DNA from: Tetragonia tetragonoides
Taxonomy: Eukaryota > Streptophyta > Magnoliopsida > Caryophyllales > Aizoaceae
NCBI GenBank assembly: GCA_038025085.1
Contig: CM076144.1
Location: forward strand, 14,415,501-14,479,500
DNA: 64,000 bases
Direction: 5' to 3'
Shown here: piece by piece, positions 1-15,304 of the stretch
How the letters are laid out: each line of letters starts with the position of its first letter
Numbering within the stretch: position 1 is the stretch's first letter
Notes under the pieces: model-generated
Told to the model about the DNA's origin: nothing
What the model saw: only the letters and a program-made list of their open reading frames with translations
The model's database searches: none
Program-made: the position numbers and the translations under genes

Positions 1-689
1 TCTATGCAGTTTAGTTTGAGTAATTTCTAGTTGTTTTCTGTTTATTGTATTTATCGATTTCTAATTTTCAAGAATATGTATTAAGTATGTTGAACTAGAC
101 CTACGAGGTTCTCAGTAAGTAAAACTCTGAAGAGATTATTAGAATGTAAGAGGAAATGGTGAAGATCACTTGTGTTGTAGGAGCAGTTCTCGGCAATCTA
201 CTATAAAAACCAGCCAATTTGCAAGAGCACTTCAATATTACAGGAATCATGCATTTTCGACAGACATCCTCAAGATCTGAGTGTCTCTTCATCTGAACAA
301 AAATACGGACAAAGCTTTCCTACCACAGATAGGAACACCATATCATCGTTTAAACGAGATTCCGTATCTGAACAGAAAAACTCTTCTTTTCCAGTATCAC
401 ATTGATATATCGACATGGAAGACATTGCCACACAATATCATTGAAAATGGAGAACTAACTCATTACACACTTGCCAGTTTGTTACAATAAAGTGTTATCA
501 GCCAGAGAGAGAGAGAGGTACAGGCCAGGGTCTTAAAATAGCGTACTTCATTACACACTTGCCAGTTTGTTACAATAAAGGGTTCATATGCAGATATTTC
601 TAGCCATTAATACATATAAGTAATTAACTCATTAGCAGAGCCCTCTAGCCTAGATAACACAGCATTATGCTAACATGTTGTGAAAGCCA
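1..689. other. Unit-start segment, coding-like in several frames (U1; repeated in U2-U5)
   Basis: Between 101 and 490 there are open frames on both strands: a 63-codon minus ORF starting MKRHSDLEDV, a 69-codon plus frame from a GTG reading LPQIGTPYHRLNEIPYLN, and a minus frame reading VFLSVVGKLCPYF. No frame has family support or a convincing start. A 30-bp piece (TTACACACTTGCCAGTTTG...) occurs twice, near 463 and 551, each copy ending in AATAAA, so this may be an old 3' end. Copies recur at 10450, 14619, 26704 and 38760. Confidence 0.4.
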
Positions 690-3590
690 AGCCCAAAAGC
701 TACCAAAGTCCAGCATCTACCATATAAACCTGATTTCACCACAACAGACATTGTAAATCATCAGTGAACAAACATGCCAATGCACTCATGCAAAACAGCT
801 TTTACACATTACAGCATTTTTAAATGAAAGTTCAGATATTAATTTGCGTCTCAAAACTCTCATCCATTGAAACACGGGTTCAGAAGTTCTCTTCTACCCT
901 GAATTATCAATCACACCCACTGATGATATCTAAGTCATGAACAGAGCATCTACTGAGGTTTGAATGGTGAGTGTTAATTCTTACACATATACCTGTAACT
1001 AAACAACCAATTGTCTGATTGCATGTCACATTTTCAATCAAGAATATAATTTAAACTTGGAAAGGACACCATAACTGAGCAGAGAAACTCATCTTTCCCC
1101 TCACAAAGGTTAAAATCCTACGCACAAACATCCTACCCCCCTAAATTAACAATATCAAACATCAAACAAAAAATCTCAAGCCGTAGACAGCACAGCATTA
1201 TGCTCAGAGAATGTGAAAAAAACCAAGCCACAAAAGCAACCAGAGTCCAGCATCTACCATACAAACCTGATTTTGCCACAACAGACATTGTAAATCGTCA
1301 ATCAAAACATCCCAATGTGCTCATGCAAAAATGCTTTAGACATTACGGTATTTTTAAATAAAAGTTAAGACATGTCAAAGTCCATCACAAACTCTCCTCC
1401 AATGAAACATGTCTTCAGAAGTTCTCTTCTATCCAGAATTATCAAAATCATTCAATCATTCAAACCCATTGATAATAGCTAAATCATGAACAAAGCATCT
1501 AGTTAGGTTTTGAATGGTGAGTGTTGATTCTTACACAATATATACCTGTAGAACGTAATTGAGCAAACCAAATTGTCTGATTGCATGTCACATTTTCAAT
1601 CAAGAATACAAATGCAGCCAAATACTATCCCTAAGAGCATCAACTACTCATATCAATTCCATAACGTCTCAATGAAGATAATTTAAGATTTTTAAAGGAG
1701 ACCACAACTGAGCAGATAAACTCATCTTTCCCCGGGAAATTACAAAGGAGACCACAATTTTGCTACAAGCATAATTATCCTATCTCCCACAATTAAAAAC
1801 ATCCAAGATCAAACAAAAACAAATAACAAGATTCAAGGATGGCGTTCTACTACGTGAACGAGGCATACCACAACAGACATTGTAAATCATCAGTGAACAA
1901 ACATGTCAAAGCGCTCATGCAAAAATGCTTTACACATTATAGGTACGACATGTCAGTATCCATCTTAAACTCTCCACGGGTTCAGAAGTTCTCTTCTAGC
2001 CAGAATTATCAAAAATCATTCACACTCACTGATGATATGTAAGACATGAGCAGAGCATCTAGTGAGGTCTTGAATGGTGATGAGTGTTCTTTCTCACACA
2101 AGACATAGTTGTAGACCGTAACTAAAGGAGACCAAATTGTATGATTGCATGTCACATTTTCAATCAAGAACATAAATGGAGCCAAATTCTATCCCTACGA
2201 GCATCAACTACTCACATCAACTCCATAACTTCTCAACGAAGATAATTTAAGATTTTGAAAGGAGACCACAACTGAGCAGATAAATACATCTATCCCCGGG
2301 AAATTACAAAGGAGACAACAATTTTGCTAGAGGCATAATTATCCTATCTCCCACAATTAAAAACATCCAACATCAAACAAAAACAAAAACAAATAACAAG
2401 ATCTACGGATGCCGTTCTACTATGTGAACGAGGCATACCACAACCGACATTGTAAATCATCAATGAACAAACATGCCAAAGCGCACATGCAAAAATGCTT
2501 TACACATTACAGTTAAGACATGTCAATTTCCATCTTAAACTCTCCACGGGTTCAGAAGTTCTCTTTTACCCAGAATTATTAAAAATCATTCACACCCACT
2601 AATGATATGTAAGTCATGAACAGAGCATCTAGCGAGGTCTTGAATGATGAGTGTTCTTTTTCACACAAGACATAGTTGTAGACCGTAACTAAACAAGACC
2701 AAATTGTATGATTGCATATCAAATTTTCAATCAAGAATATAAATGGAGCCAAATTCTATCCCTACGAGCATCAACACTCACATGAGTCACATCAACTCCA
2801 TAACTTCTCAATGAAGATAGCTTAAGATTTTGAAAGGAGACCATGACTCAGCAGATAAACTCATCTTTCCTCGGGAAATTTACAAAGGAGACCATAATTT
2901 AGTTACAGGCATAATATCCTATCTCCCGAAATTAAAAATGTCAAACATCAAACAAAAACAAATAACAAGATTCAAGGATGGCGTTCTACTAAATGAACAA
3001 GGCATACCACAACCGACGTTGTAATCATCAGTGAACAAACATGCCAATGCGCTCATGCAAAAATGCTTTACACATTACAGCATTTTAAAATTACAGTTAA
3101 CACATGACAATTTTGATCTTAAACTCTCCTACAATGGAACACGGGTTCAGAGGTTATCTTCTACCCAGAATTATAAAAAATCATTCACACCCACTGATGA
3201 CATGTAAGTCATGAACAGAGCATCTAGTGAGGTCTTGAATGATGAGTGTTCTTTCTCACACGAGACATACTTGTAGACCGTAGCTAAACAAGACCAGATT
3301 GTATGATTGCATGTCACATTTTCAATCAGGAATATAAATGCAGCAAAATTCTACCTAAGAGCATGAACTACTCACATCAAAAACATCACTTTTCAATGAA
3401 GATAATTTAGATTTTTTAAAGGAAACCATAATGCAGCAGAGAAACTCATATTTCACCTCACAAAGGTTAAAGCTATACTGCTACAGCCATAATCATATAC
3501 ACAAACATTGTATCTACCAAAATTAAAAATATCCATTAAAAGCAAATCACAAAATTTAACGATGGCGTTCTACTACGTAAACTAGTCATA
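690..3590 (+). repeat. Nested subrepeats of about 570 bp (U1)
   Basis: Five tandem, diverged copies. The motif CCACAAC(A/C)GACATTGTAA starts near 739, 1276, 1868, 2438 and 3007, giving periods of 537, 592, 570 and 569 bp; a partial sixth copy ends near 3590. Each copy shares blocks such as GGGTTCAGAAGTTCTCTT and GATTGCATGTCACATTTTC. Short plus-strand ORFs here have no family support and look like chance. The block lies directly downstream of the small minus-strand gene. Confidence 0.9.
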
Positions 3591-3641
3591 AAAGTACTTG
3601 ATACTAGAAGAGAGCAGCCAAAAAACATGTTTATTGCTGGG

Positions 3642-4152
3642 TTAGAGCCGAGGCATGCAACTACTGTTTTGCAACAAGAGAAAGACAAACAAATAAATAA
3701 ACAACACTAATTTCAAAGGGAGTATAATAATATACAACTAATGCAGTGGAGTATAGTTTAATAGTTACCTAGATGCAGAAATACGTTTAGCAGCAGTGTC
3801 AATACCACCTCCACCACGGCTCTTCATCGACCTAACGCCATAAACCCTTAAAACCCAAAAACATTGTCAGAAACCCTAATTGAAAAGGGAAAATCACCCT
3901 AATTGAAATTGAAAAATCGAAAAAGGAAATTCAAGGAATCAATTTCAAAGAGAGATGATAGAAATGGAGCATAAATAAAGCCCTAGAAAAGGAAAAGTAG
4001 AGAAGAAGAAAGGAGATGGGAAAATGATACCTCGATTTAGGGTTGAACAATCTCCTGGCGACAGCAGAATCACGTTGATCAAAATAGACAGTTTTGTTGC
4101 GGGATCGTAAGTTGAAAGATGAATTTTGCTCAGATAATCTGGTTACCGCCAT
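3642..4152 (-). CDS. Small basic three-exon protein, unrecognised (U1 copy)
   Basis: Spliced minus-strand gene. Exon 1 is 4152-4031 (122 nt, begins MAVTRLSEQN, ends before GTATCA); exon 2 is 3831-3769 (63 nt, after CGTTAG, before GTAACT); exon 3 is 3663-3642 (22 nt, after GCAAAACAG, ends CTC TAA). Phases agree and give 68 residues rich in Arg, Lys and Ser with a SRGGGG stretch; no domain is recognised. AATAAA lies about 6 nt after the stop and a TATA box about 155 nt upstream of the ATG. An in-frame upstream ATG at 4242 would add 30 very basic residues from a GA-rich leader, so the start is not certain. Intron 1 has telo-box-like AAACCCTAA motifs on the plus strand. U1 has Phe at residue 13, the others Tyr. 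It may be the front end of a formerly longer gene. Confidence 0.5.
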
Positions 4153-4303
4153 TATCAAAGCTTGAGTTTTTCTCTCTCTTCTCTTCTCTCTCTGCGTGGT
4201 TTTCTTCCTCTCTCTAAGCTTCACTGTTTTTTGCTCTCTCAAGTCTTTTTCTCTCTACTGTAGCTAGTCTTAACACTAATGGTGGTAATAATAATGTGCG
4301 CTC

Positions 4304-4311
4304 CTTTTATA
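4304..4311 (-). promoter_or_regulatory. TATA box of small gene (U1)
   Basis: TATAAAAG on the minus strand, within CATTTATAAAAGGAGCG, about 155 nt upstream of the MAVTRL start. A pyrimidine/purine-rich leader (GA-rich on the minus strand) follows, as is common in plant 5' UTRs. Confidence 0.55.
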
Positions 4312-4819
4312 AATGCTACACCGCCTTTTTTTTCTTTCCTTTTTTCTTATAAATCGCCATTCTTATTATTTTCCTTTCCTTTTTATTTTAATCCCGCGTC
4401 CTTTTTGTTTGGCAGTTTCTTTTTCTTTCCTTTTTGTTTGTTTTTTGTTGTTGCTGCTTGCGTGACCCACAAGGACACTAAAAGAACGTGTTTGTTATTT
4501 ATGCAGTTTCCTAGCAAATAGGGTCAGCACGCACAACGAACTCATTTTTGCTTTCTCAAGTTCAAAGATGTGGCCATCATCAGTATCAATCTTTAATTTT
4601 CAGTACAATACAATACAAAACTTCCTCACTTAAGTAGTTTACCTCATCACCTGAATTATTGACAGGCTTTACGTACCAAAATACTTTTTGTGTTTTTGGA
4701 AATTGTATTGATACACTCATTTTCATGAATGAGTTGGCAAATTCTCACTGGTTTGTAAAGTAATGGGTTAAAAAAATAAAAAGAAAAGCCCCTTCATAAT
4801 TATTCTTTTTTTAGTGATC

Positions 4820-5772
<953 letters not shown>

Positions 5773-8118
5773 TTATACCTAATAATAAATATATAATTGT
5801 TCCTACTAATTAGATGTGATATATACTCCCTACAGTTTTTATCATTTAACCTCATATGTTACTAAAATAAACATATGATTGTTTTAATTTTATTAGAGTA
5901 AAAATGAGGATATCATACGCTCGATATGTATGAGAATCATTGTCTTTTTTTTCCTATTACAATGGTTTGTGGTGGCATTATGTAAAGTAACTAATGACCG
6001 TCATTTGTGTGGCATTATAATATAAACTCTACAAGTTTGTAGGACCAATTTATTCCTTTTTTTTTATTATTTTTGTCCTTTGCCTGGCCATACCTGCGAA
6101 TCTGCGATGGGAATCTTGCTTGTTGTAACTTGTTTCGACACCTGAAGCTTCCAACTTATTAAACCTTTATTTTTTATTAGAAAATTGATTGTCTCCTACA
6201 AAGGAGACTCATGCTTACTAAGATTCCCACAAGGAAACATAATTGCTAAAGTCCTAGAAACAAGTCAAGCAAGTGATGAATAATTACACGTAGAAGGAAA
6301 GTTGAAGTCCAAAAGCTATGTTCAACCAGTGTATTACCAAAGCGCCAAAGCGGTAAGGAGTAAAAGACGGGTGAATGGGGGATAACTGTGTGTCATTCAT
6401 TCCAGATTTTCTTGTTCTTTGGAAATTTTATGACCCTTCTAATTCTGTATGTGCATATCGTGATGTGTCAAATTGTTCCTAAGTTGTTATACTATTAACC
6501 ATTTCAAAGACTACTACAATATCAAATATAAATAGGCTATTTTATTTCAAAGCCAAATATAAATAAAAATAAATCAAATCGTCCTCATCTCATCACACAT
6601 CCTCCAGCTATCTTTAACTTTGAATACGTACAGTACTAGCACAAATATCAAAGTGTACGTACGTTGCCAACGGTTTTGGATTTCCAACTATTTGACAGCT
6701 TTAGCCTTTATTTCATTTGTCTTGTACGTCCTTTTTTCATAACTTCAGTCCAAATTATTCCGTACCTAAATATCTCCCTTCCCCTAGTCCCCATGACCCC
6801 TTTTTTTTTGTTGCAAAGTGCAGTCCCATGACCCTTTTTCAGTACTCGTTTGGAGTATCATTTTGGTATTTTCATGGATTAAAAAATTAAACTAGAGCAA
6901 TTATTATTACGTACAATCAATGTCACTCCTCTCAAGCTTTCATATCACTCTACTCAAAAGTTTTAGTGGTTGACAATCACTATAATATAAGACTAATCAT
7001 TATCTAACTACAATATTAATTAGTTAGATCCAAATAAAAAATATAATAACTTGTTTTATCAGTAAATATAAATTTTATTAATGATTACGCATTTGCTAAA
7101 ATACAACATTAGTGGAAATAAGCTACTACGTGTCACGAAATTATTACTCGCTTCTAAAAAATGGTTTTGAACATATATATTCAGTCTAAATAAATGAATT
7201 AAGGATCAAGTCTTCAACATCGTTGGCGAATGAAGGCAATTAACTACTGATCGTAAGAGTGAAGGGATTAATTTATCTCAAACATTGCTTTAAAAAAATA
7301 AAATATTTTTGATACCTTAGCAAAATACCTTCTTTTTTTCTGGACAGTAATTTTAGCAAAACACTATTATTGTTGCGCCTGAAAATGTTTTATTATTCGT
7401 TATCTACAGGCTACAGCTCCTTTTTCTGGTTTGTGATATTAAGTACCCTAATAAGTACCGTTGTCGATCACTGTTTTGATATGTTTCTTGATAAGTTCTG
7501 CTTCAAATACCTAAATAAATTTCAAGCTGGGATGATGAAGACCAAGGGTCTTACCAATTGCCATGCAGTTATTATTTCTATGCATGGTTGTTCCTAGATA
7601 GAAATAAACTGATGATAATATGAGGCACCTTTTTGCAAGTTAATTACTTGTTTTACTTGAAAATTTCAGGTTTTATAGTTTTCACCGAATAAAAAATATG
7701 TTGAGATATCAATTAATTAAGATTAAATTAGTCTTCAGTACCATACATATATAAAAGCACGCAATTAAGATGTAGTTTGAAGTACTAAATAAACTAGAAT
7801 TGGGGAATTCTAGCTCTATTACAAATCATAGTAATACATATCATAAGCTTGGTATGTGCGTGGGATCGATCGTCACATACATAAAATGTAACAAAATTAT
7901 TACAAGCCTCGATCTAGTTCATCAGTCATACGATCTAGATGTTCAACTAACACCGATAATAGAATCACTAGCATAATATTAATTGAACCATAAGCGCAAA
8001 TAATTAAGTGCTACTTGATTGTTAATAATAAGCTAGCTAGGGTTGATCAAAAACACTGCAGCAACAATTACATTGTTGAAAGATCAAAGATACACCCACA
8101 GCCCACTGTACTATTATA
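5773..8118. other. Intergenic part of unit (U1; equals U3 20270-22856, U4 32380-34966)
   Basis: Lies between the Helitron and the DUF3615 gene. Two ORFs of 68-75 codons on the plus strand (near 7370 here; near 22085 and 22508 in U3) have no recognisable family and probably arise by chance in 3' flanking DNA. Near 6210-6390 a plus-strand stretch reads coding-like (HVEGKLKSKSYVQP) but has stops. No gene can be supported. Confidence 0.5.
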
Positions 8119-8181
8119 AATTAAAAATGAGTAATTAATTATCTTCTTAATTATTATTATCAATCAATTAGCTAGACTTAC

Positions 8182-8775
8182 GTATACTCATCATCATCAG
8201 TAGCATCATTGTAACGTCGACTAGTGCTTCTCCTCCTCAAAGAACGACACGAGTCTGATATTCGAATCCTCCTGCTGGCGTTGGATGGTATTCCTTCCTC
8301 AAAATTTTCAGCTCCGTACATGCTACTCATAGATGCTCTTGCGGCGGCCTCATGATCGATCAGCAGCGATCATATATAATAGCTCATCGACGATCTTGCT
8401 TCCTCATCAACACTTTGAGCTCCGTACATGGTAGTCATGGATGATGCTCTTGCTCCGAATCCTCCGCTCATTCTTGCGGACTCGATAAGTCTAATGGATG
8501 GTTCTCCTATCTGCATGCATGATTGGATGAGCTGATGTATTATAAGAGGAAGAACGTCTTCCCTCATCCCTTCCAAGTTAAACAAATAATTAGTATAAGT
8601 ATATGCACGTACGTCGTTCAAGAATTAACTAATCAATCAAAGAACAACGACAAATAATAATTAACTCTAATTAATAAACAGTCTAATTAAAATAGTTTAC
8701 TCACCATCGACGCTGACTGTTGGAGCGTAAGGCGGGCTGGATCACATCGGAAGGTTTCTTACAACACTTAAACAT
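8182..8775 (-). pseudogene. DUF3615-type gene, 5' part only (U1)
   Basis: U1 keeps exon 1 (8775-8705, starts MFKCCKK, donor GTGAGT) and exon 2 (8569-8182, donor GTAAGT), but a deletion of about 1.5 kb at 8119 removes all later exons, including those encoding the DUF3615-like domain. Exon 2 also has the in-frame TGA at 8370-8372 found in every copy. No functional product of the family can come from this copy. Confidence 0.7.
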
Positions 8776-9257
8776 GATAATGGTAACTAGCTAGTTATTG
8801 TTGATGATGCTAATTAACTAACTTGGTATTGCTAATGAACTAATAATGTATTAATGGTGGATGGAAGTCCCGATGATAATTCAGAAACTGTATGTGTGAC
8901 GATCAATGAAGCTCTGAAATAGGCACCCAATGTCTCTGGTCTCTCCTTATGCTCATTCATTTAAATGAAGCCAATAAGTCCTTTTGCAGGAGAATCTTTG
9001 AACTATATATGATGAGTGTGATTCTGATTCCTCCCATTATTGTGGGTGACAGAGACTCATGAATTGACTAGGAAAGAGAAAGATAGACAGACGGACACGG
9101 TGCTAACTTTGAACAAATGCTAACATAAAACTATGGAGCTAATATACATACATACATGGTACATCACATGTCATTTCCTTTGTTTTTCTCTACTTTGGTT
9201 ATGAGTTTTCGGATTATTATAGTGAAAGTGATTTTAAGCAAAAAGAAGTAGAAATTT

Positions 9258-9551
9258 GGTGCGTTCTTTACAACTCATCATGGTTCGGTCAATTCAATTA
9301 ATTAAGTTCAGTGGACTTGTATGTTTCAATTCAATTATCAATTTTTTTTATGCATATTAGTTCGTTTTTTAAGGCTAAATTAAAATGAACTGAATTGATC
9401 AACATATATCATTATTGAAATGAAATGATAATTACTGAATTGAATTGAACTGAAAATCACTAATTTAATACAAGATTACCGTTGAATTGGAATGAACTGA
9501 ACTAAACTGAACTGAACTGAACTGACTAGATAAAATCTAAACAACACATCC
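9258..9551. mobile_element. CTGAA-rich MITE (U1)
   Basis: About 294 bp, with inverted ends GGTGCGTTCTTTACA and ...TAAACAACACATCC and an interior made of short CTGAA/CAATT runs (for example CTGAACTGAACTGAACTGA). Same family as the MITEs at 46.0, 51.3, 51.6 and 51.7 kb. A clear target duplication is not seen. Confidence 0.6.
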
Positions 9552-10129
9552 TTAATATTCAATTCAGTTTTAGTTAAGTAAAGTTCAATTTAATTTTAGT
9601 TTAGTGAAAAGAACAATCTTGTACTAATGATAAAATTTAGAGAAATAAATTTATATTTGTAATTGTATTTTAACTTTTCATGAAAGACAATTTCTCTTTT
9701 CCTTGATTCAAAAAAAAGACTACCAAGTATTATTTCACGACAAAATGACCCTCTTAATTGAAAGTTTACTTTCTTACACAAATTTTTGTATACCACTATT
9801 TTCAAATATTAAAAATGCTTAAAATGTTGGTAGAAAAGGAACAACATTGTGACTCTCTAGCTATAATATAGTCGTTAATTTCAAATAGGTTACTCAGTTA
9901 GGTTTGGTGATTAGACTGATATATCATATATGATTTGGTGGCCTCGTGCCTTTTAGATCCTACTAACTGGACAAATTAAATCAGTATGGGTTCTCACAAC
10001 ACACGAGTCAAAGTTGTCTTCCAAAACAATGTCCCAACCTTGTTACTACACAGAAATGACAAGTTAAGATTATTACTGTTGACTTTTATATATGCTTGTT
10101 TTTTGATATATATTTTTTTCCCATTGCAG
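9552..10129. other. Unit segment without a supported gene (U1; repeated in U2-U4)
   Basis: AT-rich stretch between the CTGAA MITE and the exon-like remnant. A minus-strand ORF of 69 codons is kept in U1, U2 and U4 but is broken in U3 by one extra A in an A tract, which argues against it being coding. Confidence 0.5.
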
Positions 10130-11139
10130 TGATTGAAGCAATGGAGAGTCAACTAAATATCATGGCTAATAGAGGAGATGGTCCTGGGCGTATTAAACTG
10201 TCACTTTAACAGCTTATAAACGTCCAGTCCAAAATGAAGTCACTCAACACCATAAGTAAGACTTTAGATTGGATTCGTTCCAATGGTGTAGTTGCTGCGG
10301 TAGATTAGAACCATAGAGGACGGGAAAAGGTCGTAATTAATCAAATATTTCTTAATATATGAACTCGTACGGCGTAAGGTTTGGTAGAAACAATGGGATG
10401 GGAGATATAACGCCAAAGTTGATCCATTTCGGTTACGCAATGAAAGAAATCTATGCAGTTTAGTTTGAGTAATTTCTAGTTGTTTTCTGTTTATTATATT
10501 TATCAATTTCTAATTTTCAAGAATATGTATTAAGTATGTTGAACTAGACCTACGAGGTTCTCAGTAAGTAAAACTCTGAAGAGATTATTAGAATGTAAGA
10601 GGAAATGGTGAAGATCACTTGTGTTGTAGGAGCAGTTCTCGGCAATCTACTATAAAAACCAGCCAATTTGCAAGAGCACTTCAATATTACAGGAATCATG
10701 CATTTTCGACAGACATCCTCAAGATCTGAGTGTCTCTTCATCTGGACAAAAATACGGACAAAGCTTTCCTACCACAGATAGGAACACCATATCATCGTTT
10801 AAACGAGATTCCGTATCTGAACAGAAAAACTCTTCTTTTCCAGTATCACATTGATATATCGACATGGAAGACATTGCCACACAATATCATTGAAAATGGA
10901 GAACTAACTCATTACACACTTGCCAGTTTGTTACAATAAAGTGTTATCAGCCAGAGAGAGAGAGGTACAGGCCAGGGTCTTAAAATAGCGTACTTCATTA
11001 CACACTTGCCAGTTTGTTACAATAAAGGGTTCATATGCAGATATTTCTAGCCATTAATACATATAAGTAATTAACTCATTAGCAGAGCCCTCTAGCCTAG
11101 ATAACACAGCATTATGCTAACATGTTGTGAAAGCCAAGC

Positions 11140-11652
11140 CCAAAAGCTACCAAAGTCCAGCATCTACCATATAAACCTGATTTCACCACAACAGACATTG
11201 TAAATCATCAGTGAACAAACATGCCAATGCACTCATGCAAAACAGCTTTTACACATTACAACATTTTTAAATGAAAGTTCAGATATTAATTTGCGTCTCA
11301 AAACTCTCGTCCATTGAAACACGGGTTCAGAAGTTCTCTTCTACCCTGAATTATCAATCACACCCACTGATGATATCTAAGTCATGAACAGAGCATCTAC
11401 TGAGGTTTGAATGGTGAGTGTTAATTCTTACACATATACCTGTAACTAAACAACCAATTGTCTGATTGCATGTCACATTTTCAATCAAGAATATAATTTA
11501 AACTTGGAAAGGACACCATAACTGAGCAGAGAAACTCATCTTTCCCCTCACAAAGGTTAAAATGCTACGCACAAACATCCTACCCCCCTAAATTAACAAT
11601 ATCAAACATCAAACAAAAAATCTCAAGCCGTAGACAGCACAGCATTATGCTC
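11140..11652 (+). repeat. First subrepeat only (U2 remnant)
   Basis: Only the first of the 570-bp-type subrepeats survives in U2; the other four are removed by the 7.9-kb deletion that ends at this point. Confidence 0.85.
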
Positions 11653-11791
11653 AAGATTTGATCATGTGGAGTAATTAATACTATTTTTTTTTTTTTTGTT
11701 GAGTGAGAGTAATTAATACTAATTAATTACACAGAGATGAAAGAGAAAGTAGTAGAGGGGGTAAAAGAGATGAACCACAGACTGGCTGTAC

Positions 11792-12949
<1,158 letters not shown>

Positions 12950-13431
12950 GATAATGGTAACTAACTAATTATTGTTGATGATGCTAATTAACTAACTTGG
13001 TATTGCTAATGAACTAATAATGTATTAATGGTGGATGGAAGTCCCGATGATAATTCAGAAACTGTATGTGTGACGATCAATGAAGCTCTGAAATAGGCAC
13101 CCAATGTCTCTGGTCTCTCCTTATGCTCATTCATTTAAATGAAGCCAATAAGTCCTTTTGCAGGAGAATCTTTGAACTATATATGATGAGTGTGATTCTG
13201 ATTCCTCCCATTATTGTGGGTGACATAGACTCATGAATTGACTAGGAAAGAGAAAGATAGACAGACGGACACGGTGCTAACTTTGAACAAATGCTAACAT
13301 AAAACTATGGAGCTAATATACATACATACATGGTACATCACATGTCATTTCCTTTGTTTTTCTCTACTTTGGTTATGAGTTTTCGGATTATTATAGTGAA
13401 AGTGATTTTAAGCAAAAAGAAGTAGATATTT

Positions 13432-13720
13432 GGTGGGTTCTTTACAACTCATCATGGTTCGGTCAATTCAATTAATTAAGTTCAGTGGACTTGTATGTTT
13501 CAATTCAATTATCAATTTTTTTTATGCATATTAGTGCGTTTTTTAAGGCTAAATTAAAATGAACTGAATTGATCAACATATATCATTATTGAAATGAAAT
13601 GATAATTACTGAATTGAATTGAACTGAAATTCACTGATTTAATACAAGATTACCGTTGAATTGGAATGAACTGAAATGAACTGAACTGAACTGACTAGAT
13701 AAAATCTAAACAACACACCC
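13432..13720. mobile_element. CTGAA-rich MITE (U2)
   Basis: Same insertion as in U1, U3 and U4, with ends GGTGGGTTCTTTACA and AACAACACACCC. Confidence 0.6.
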
Positions 13721-15304
13721 TTAATATTCAATTCAGTTTTATTTAAGTAAAGTTCAATTTAATTTTAGTTTAGTGAAAAGAACAATCTTGTACTAATGAT
13801 AAAATTTAGAGAAATAAATTTATATTTGTAATTGTATTTTAACTTTTCATGAAAGACAATTTCTCTTTTCCTTGATTCAAAAAAAAGACTACCAAGTATT
13901 ATTTCACGACAAAATGACCCTCTTAATTGAAAGTTTACTTTCTTACACAAATTTTTGTATACCACTATTTTCAAATATTAAAAATGCTTAAAATGTTGGT
14001 AGAAAAGGAACAACATTATGACTCTCTAGCTGTAATATAGTCGTTAATTTCAAATAGGTTACTTAGTTAGGTTTGGTGATTAGACTGATATATCATATAT
14101 GATTTGGTGGCCTCGTGCCTTTTAGACCCTACTAACTGGACAAATTAAATCAGTATGGGTTCTCACAACACACGAGTCAAAGTTGTCTTCCAAAACAATG
14201 TCCCAACCTTGTTACTACACAGATTTGACAAGTTAAGATTATTACTGTTGACTTTTATATATGCTTGTTTTTTGATATATATTTTTTTCCCATTGCAGTG
14301 ATTGAAGCAATGGAGAGTCAACTAAATATCATGGCTAATAGAGGAGATGGTCCTGGGCGTATTAAACTGTCACTTTAACAGCTTATAAACGTCCAGTCCA
14401 AAATGAAGTCACTCAACACCATAAGTAAGACTTTAGATTGGATTCGTTCCAATGGTGTAGTTGCTGCGGTAGATTAGAACCATAGAGGACGGGAAAAGGT
14501 CGTAATTAATCAAATATTTCTTAATATATGAACTCGTACGGCGTAAGGTTTGGTAGAAACAATGGGATGGGAGATATAACGCCAAAGTTGATCCATTTCG
14601 GTTACGCAATGAAGGAAATCTATGCAGTTTAGTTTGAGTAATTTCTAGTTGTTTTCTGTTTATTATATTTATCAATTTCTAATTTTCAAGATTATGTATT
14701 AAGTATGTTGAACTAGACCTACGAGGTTCTCAGTAAGTAAAACTCTGAAGAGATTATTAGAATGTAAGAGGAAATGGTGAAGATCACTTGTGTTGTAGGA
14801 GCAGTTCTCGGCAATCTACTATAAAAACCAGCCAATTTGCAAGAGCACTTCAATATTACAGGAATCATGCATTTTCGACAGACATCCTCAAGATCTGAGT
14901 GTCTCTTCATCTGGACAAAAATACGGACAAAGCTTTCCTACCACAGATAGGAACACCATATCATCGTTTAAACGAGATTCCGTATCTGAACAGAAAAACT
15001 CTTCTTTTCCAGTATCACATTGATATATCGACATGGAAGACATTGCCACACAATATCATTGAAAATGGAGAACTAACTCATTACACACTTGCCAGTTTGT
15101 TACAATAAAGTGTTATCAGCCAGAGAGAGAGAGGTACAGGCCAGGGTCTTAAAATAGCGTACTTCATTACACACTTGCCAGTTTGTTACAATAAAGGGTT
15201 CATATGCAGATATTTCTAGCCATTAATACATATAAGTAATTAACTCATTAGCAGAGCCCTCTAGCCTAGATAACACAGCATTATGCTAACATGTTGTGAA
15301 AGCC

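Noticed and set aside
1839..2042. Plus-strand ORF of 67 codons (MAFYYVNEAY) repeated in U1, U3, U4 and U5
   Set aside because: It lies within the 570-bp subrepeats; the same position in neighbouring subrepeats is not open, and no family or splice signals support it. Its conservation just reflects recent array duplication.
690..3590. CRISPR-like array
   Set aside because: Repeat period is about 570 bp in a plant nuclear sequence and there are no short spacers; these are ordinary tandem duplications.
4279..4521. Plus-strand ORF of 80 codons, Phe/Pro-rich
   Set aside because: It is the complement of the promoter and T-rich upstream region of the small minus-strand gene, with low-complexity composition.
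6489..6500. 217-bp presence/absence between U1 and U3 as a possible PIF/Harbinger MITE (TTA on both sides)
   Set aside because: The 217-bp segment has no terminal inverted repeats, so deletion in U1 at short homology (TTA) is simpler.
7370..7597. 75-codon plus ORF (MLRLKMFYYS) in three units
   Set aside because: Low-quality composition, start differs between copies (the U4 copy begins one codon later with a changed upstream codon), and it lies in the 3' flank of the minus-strand DUF3615 gene.
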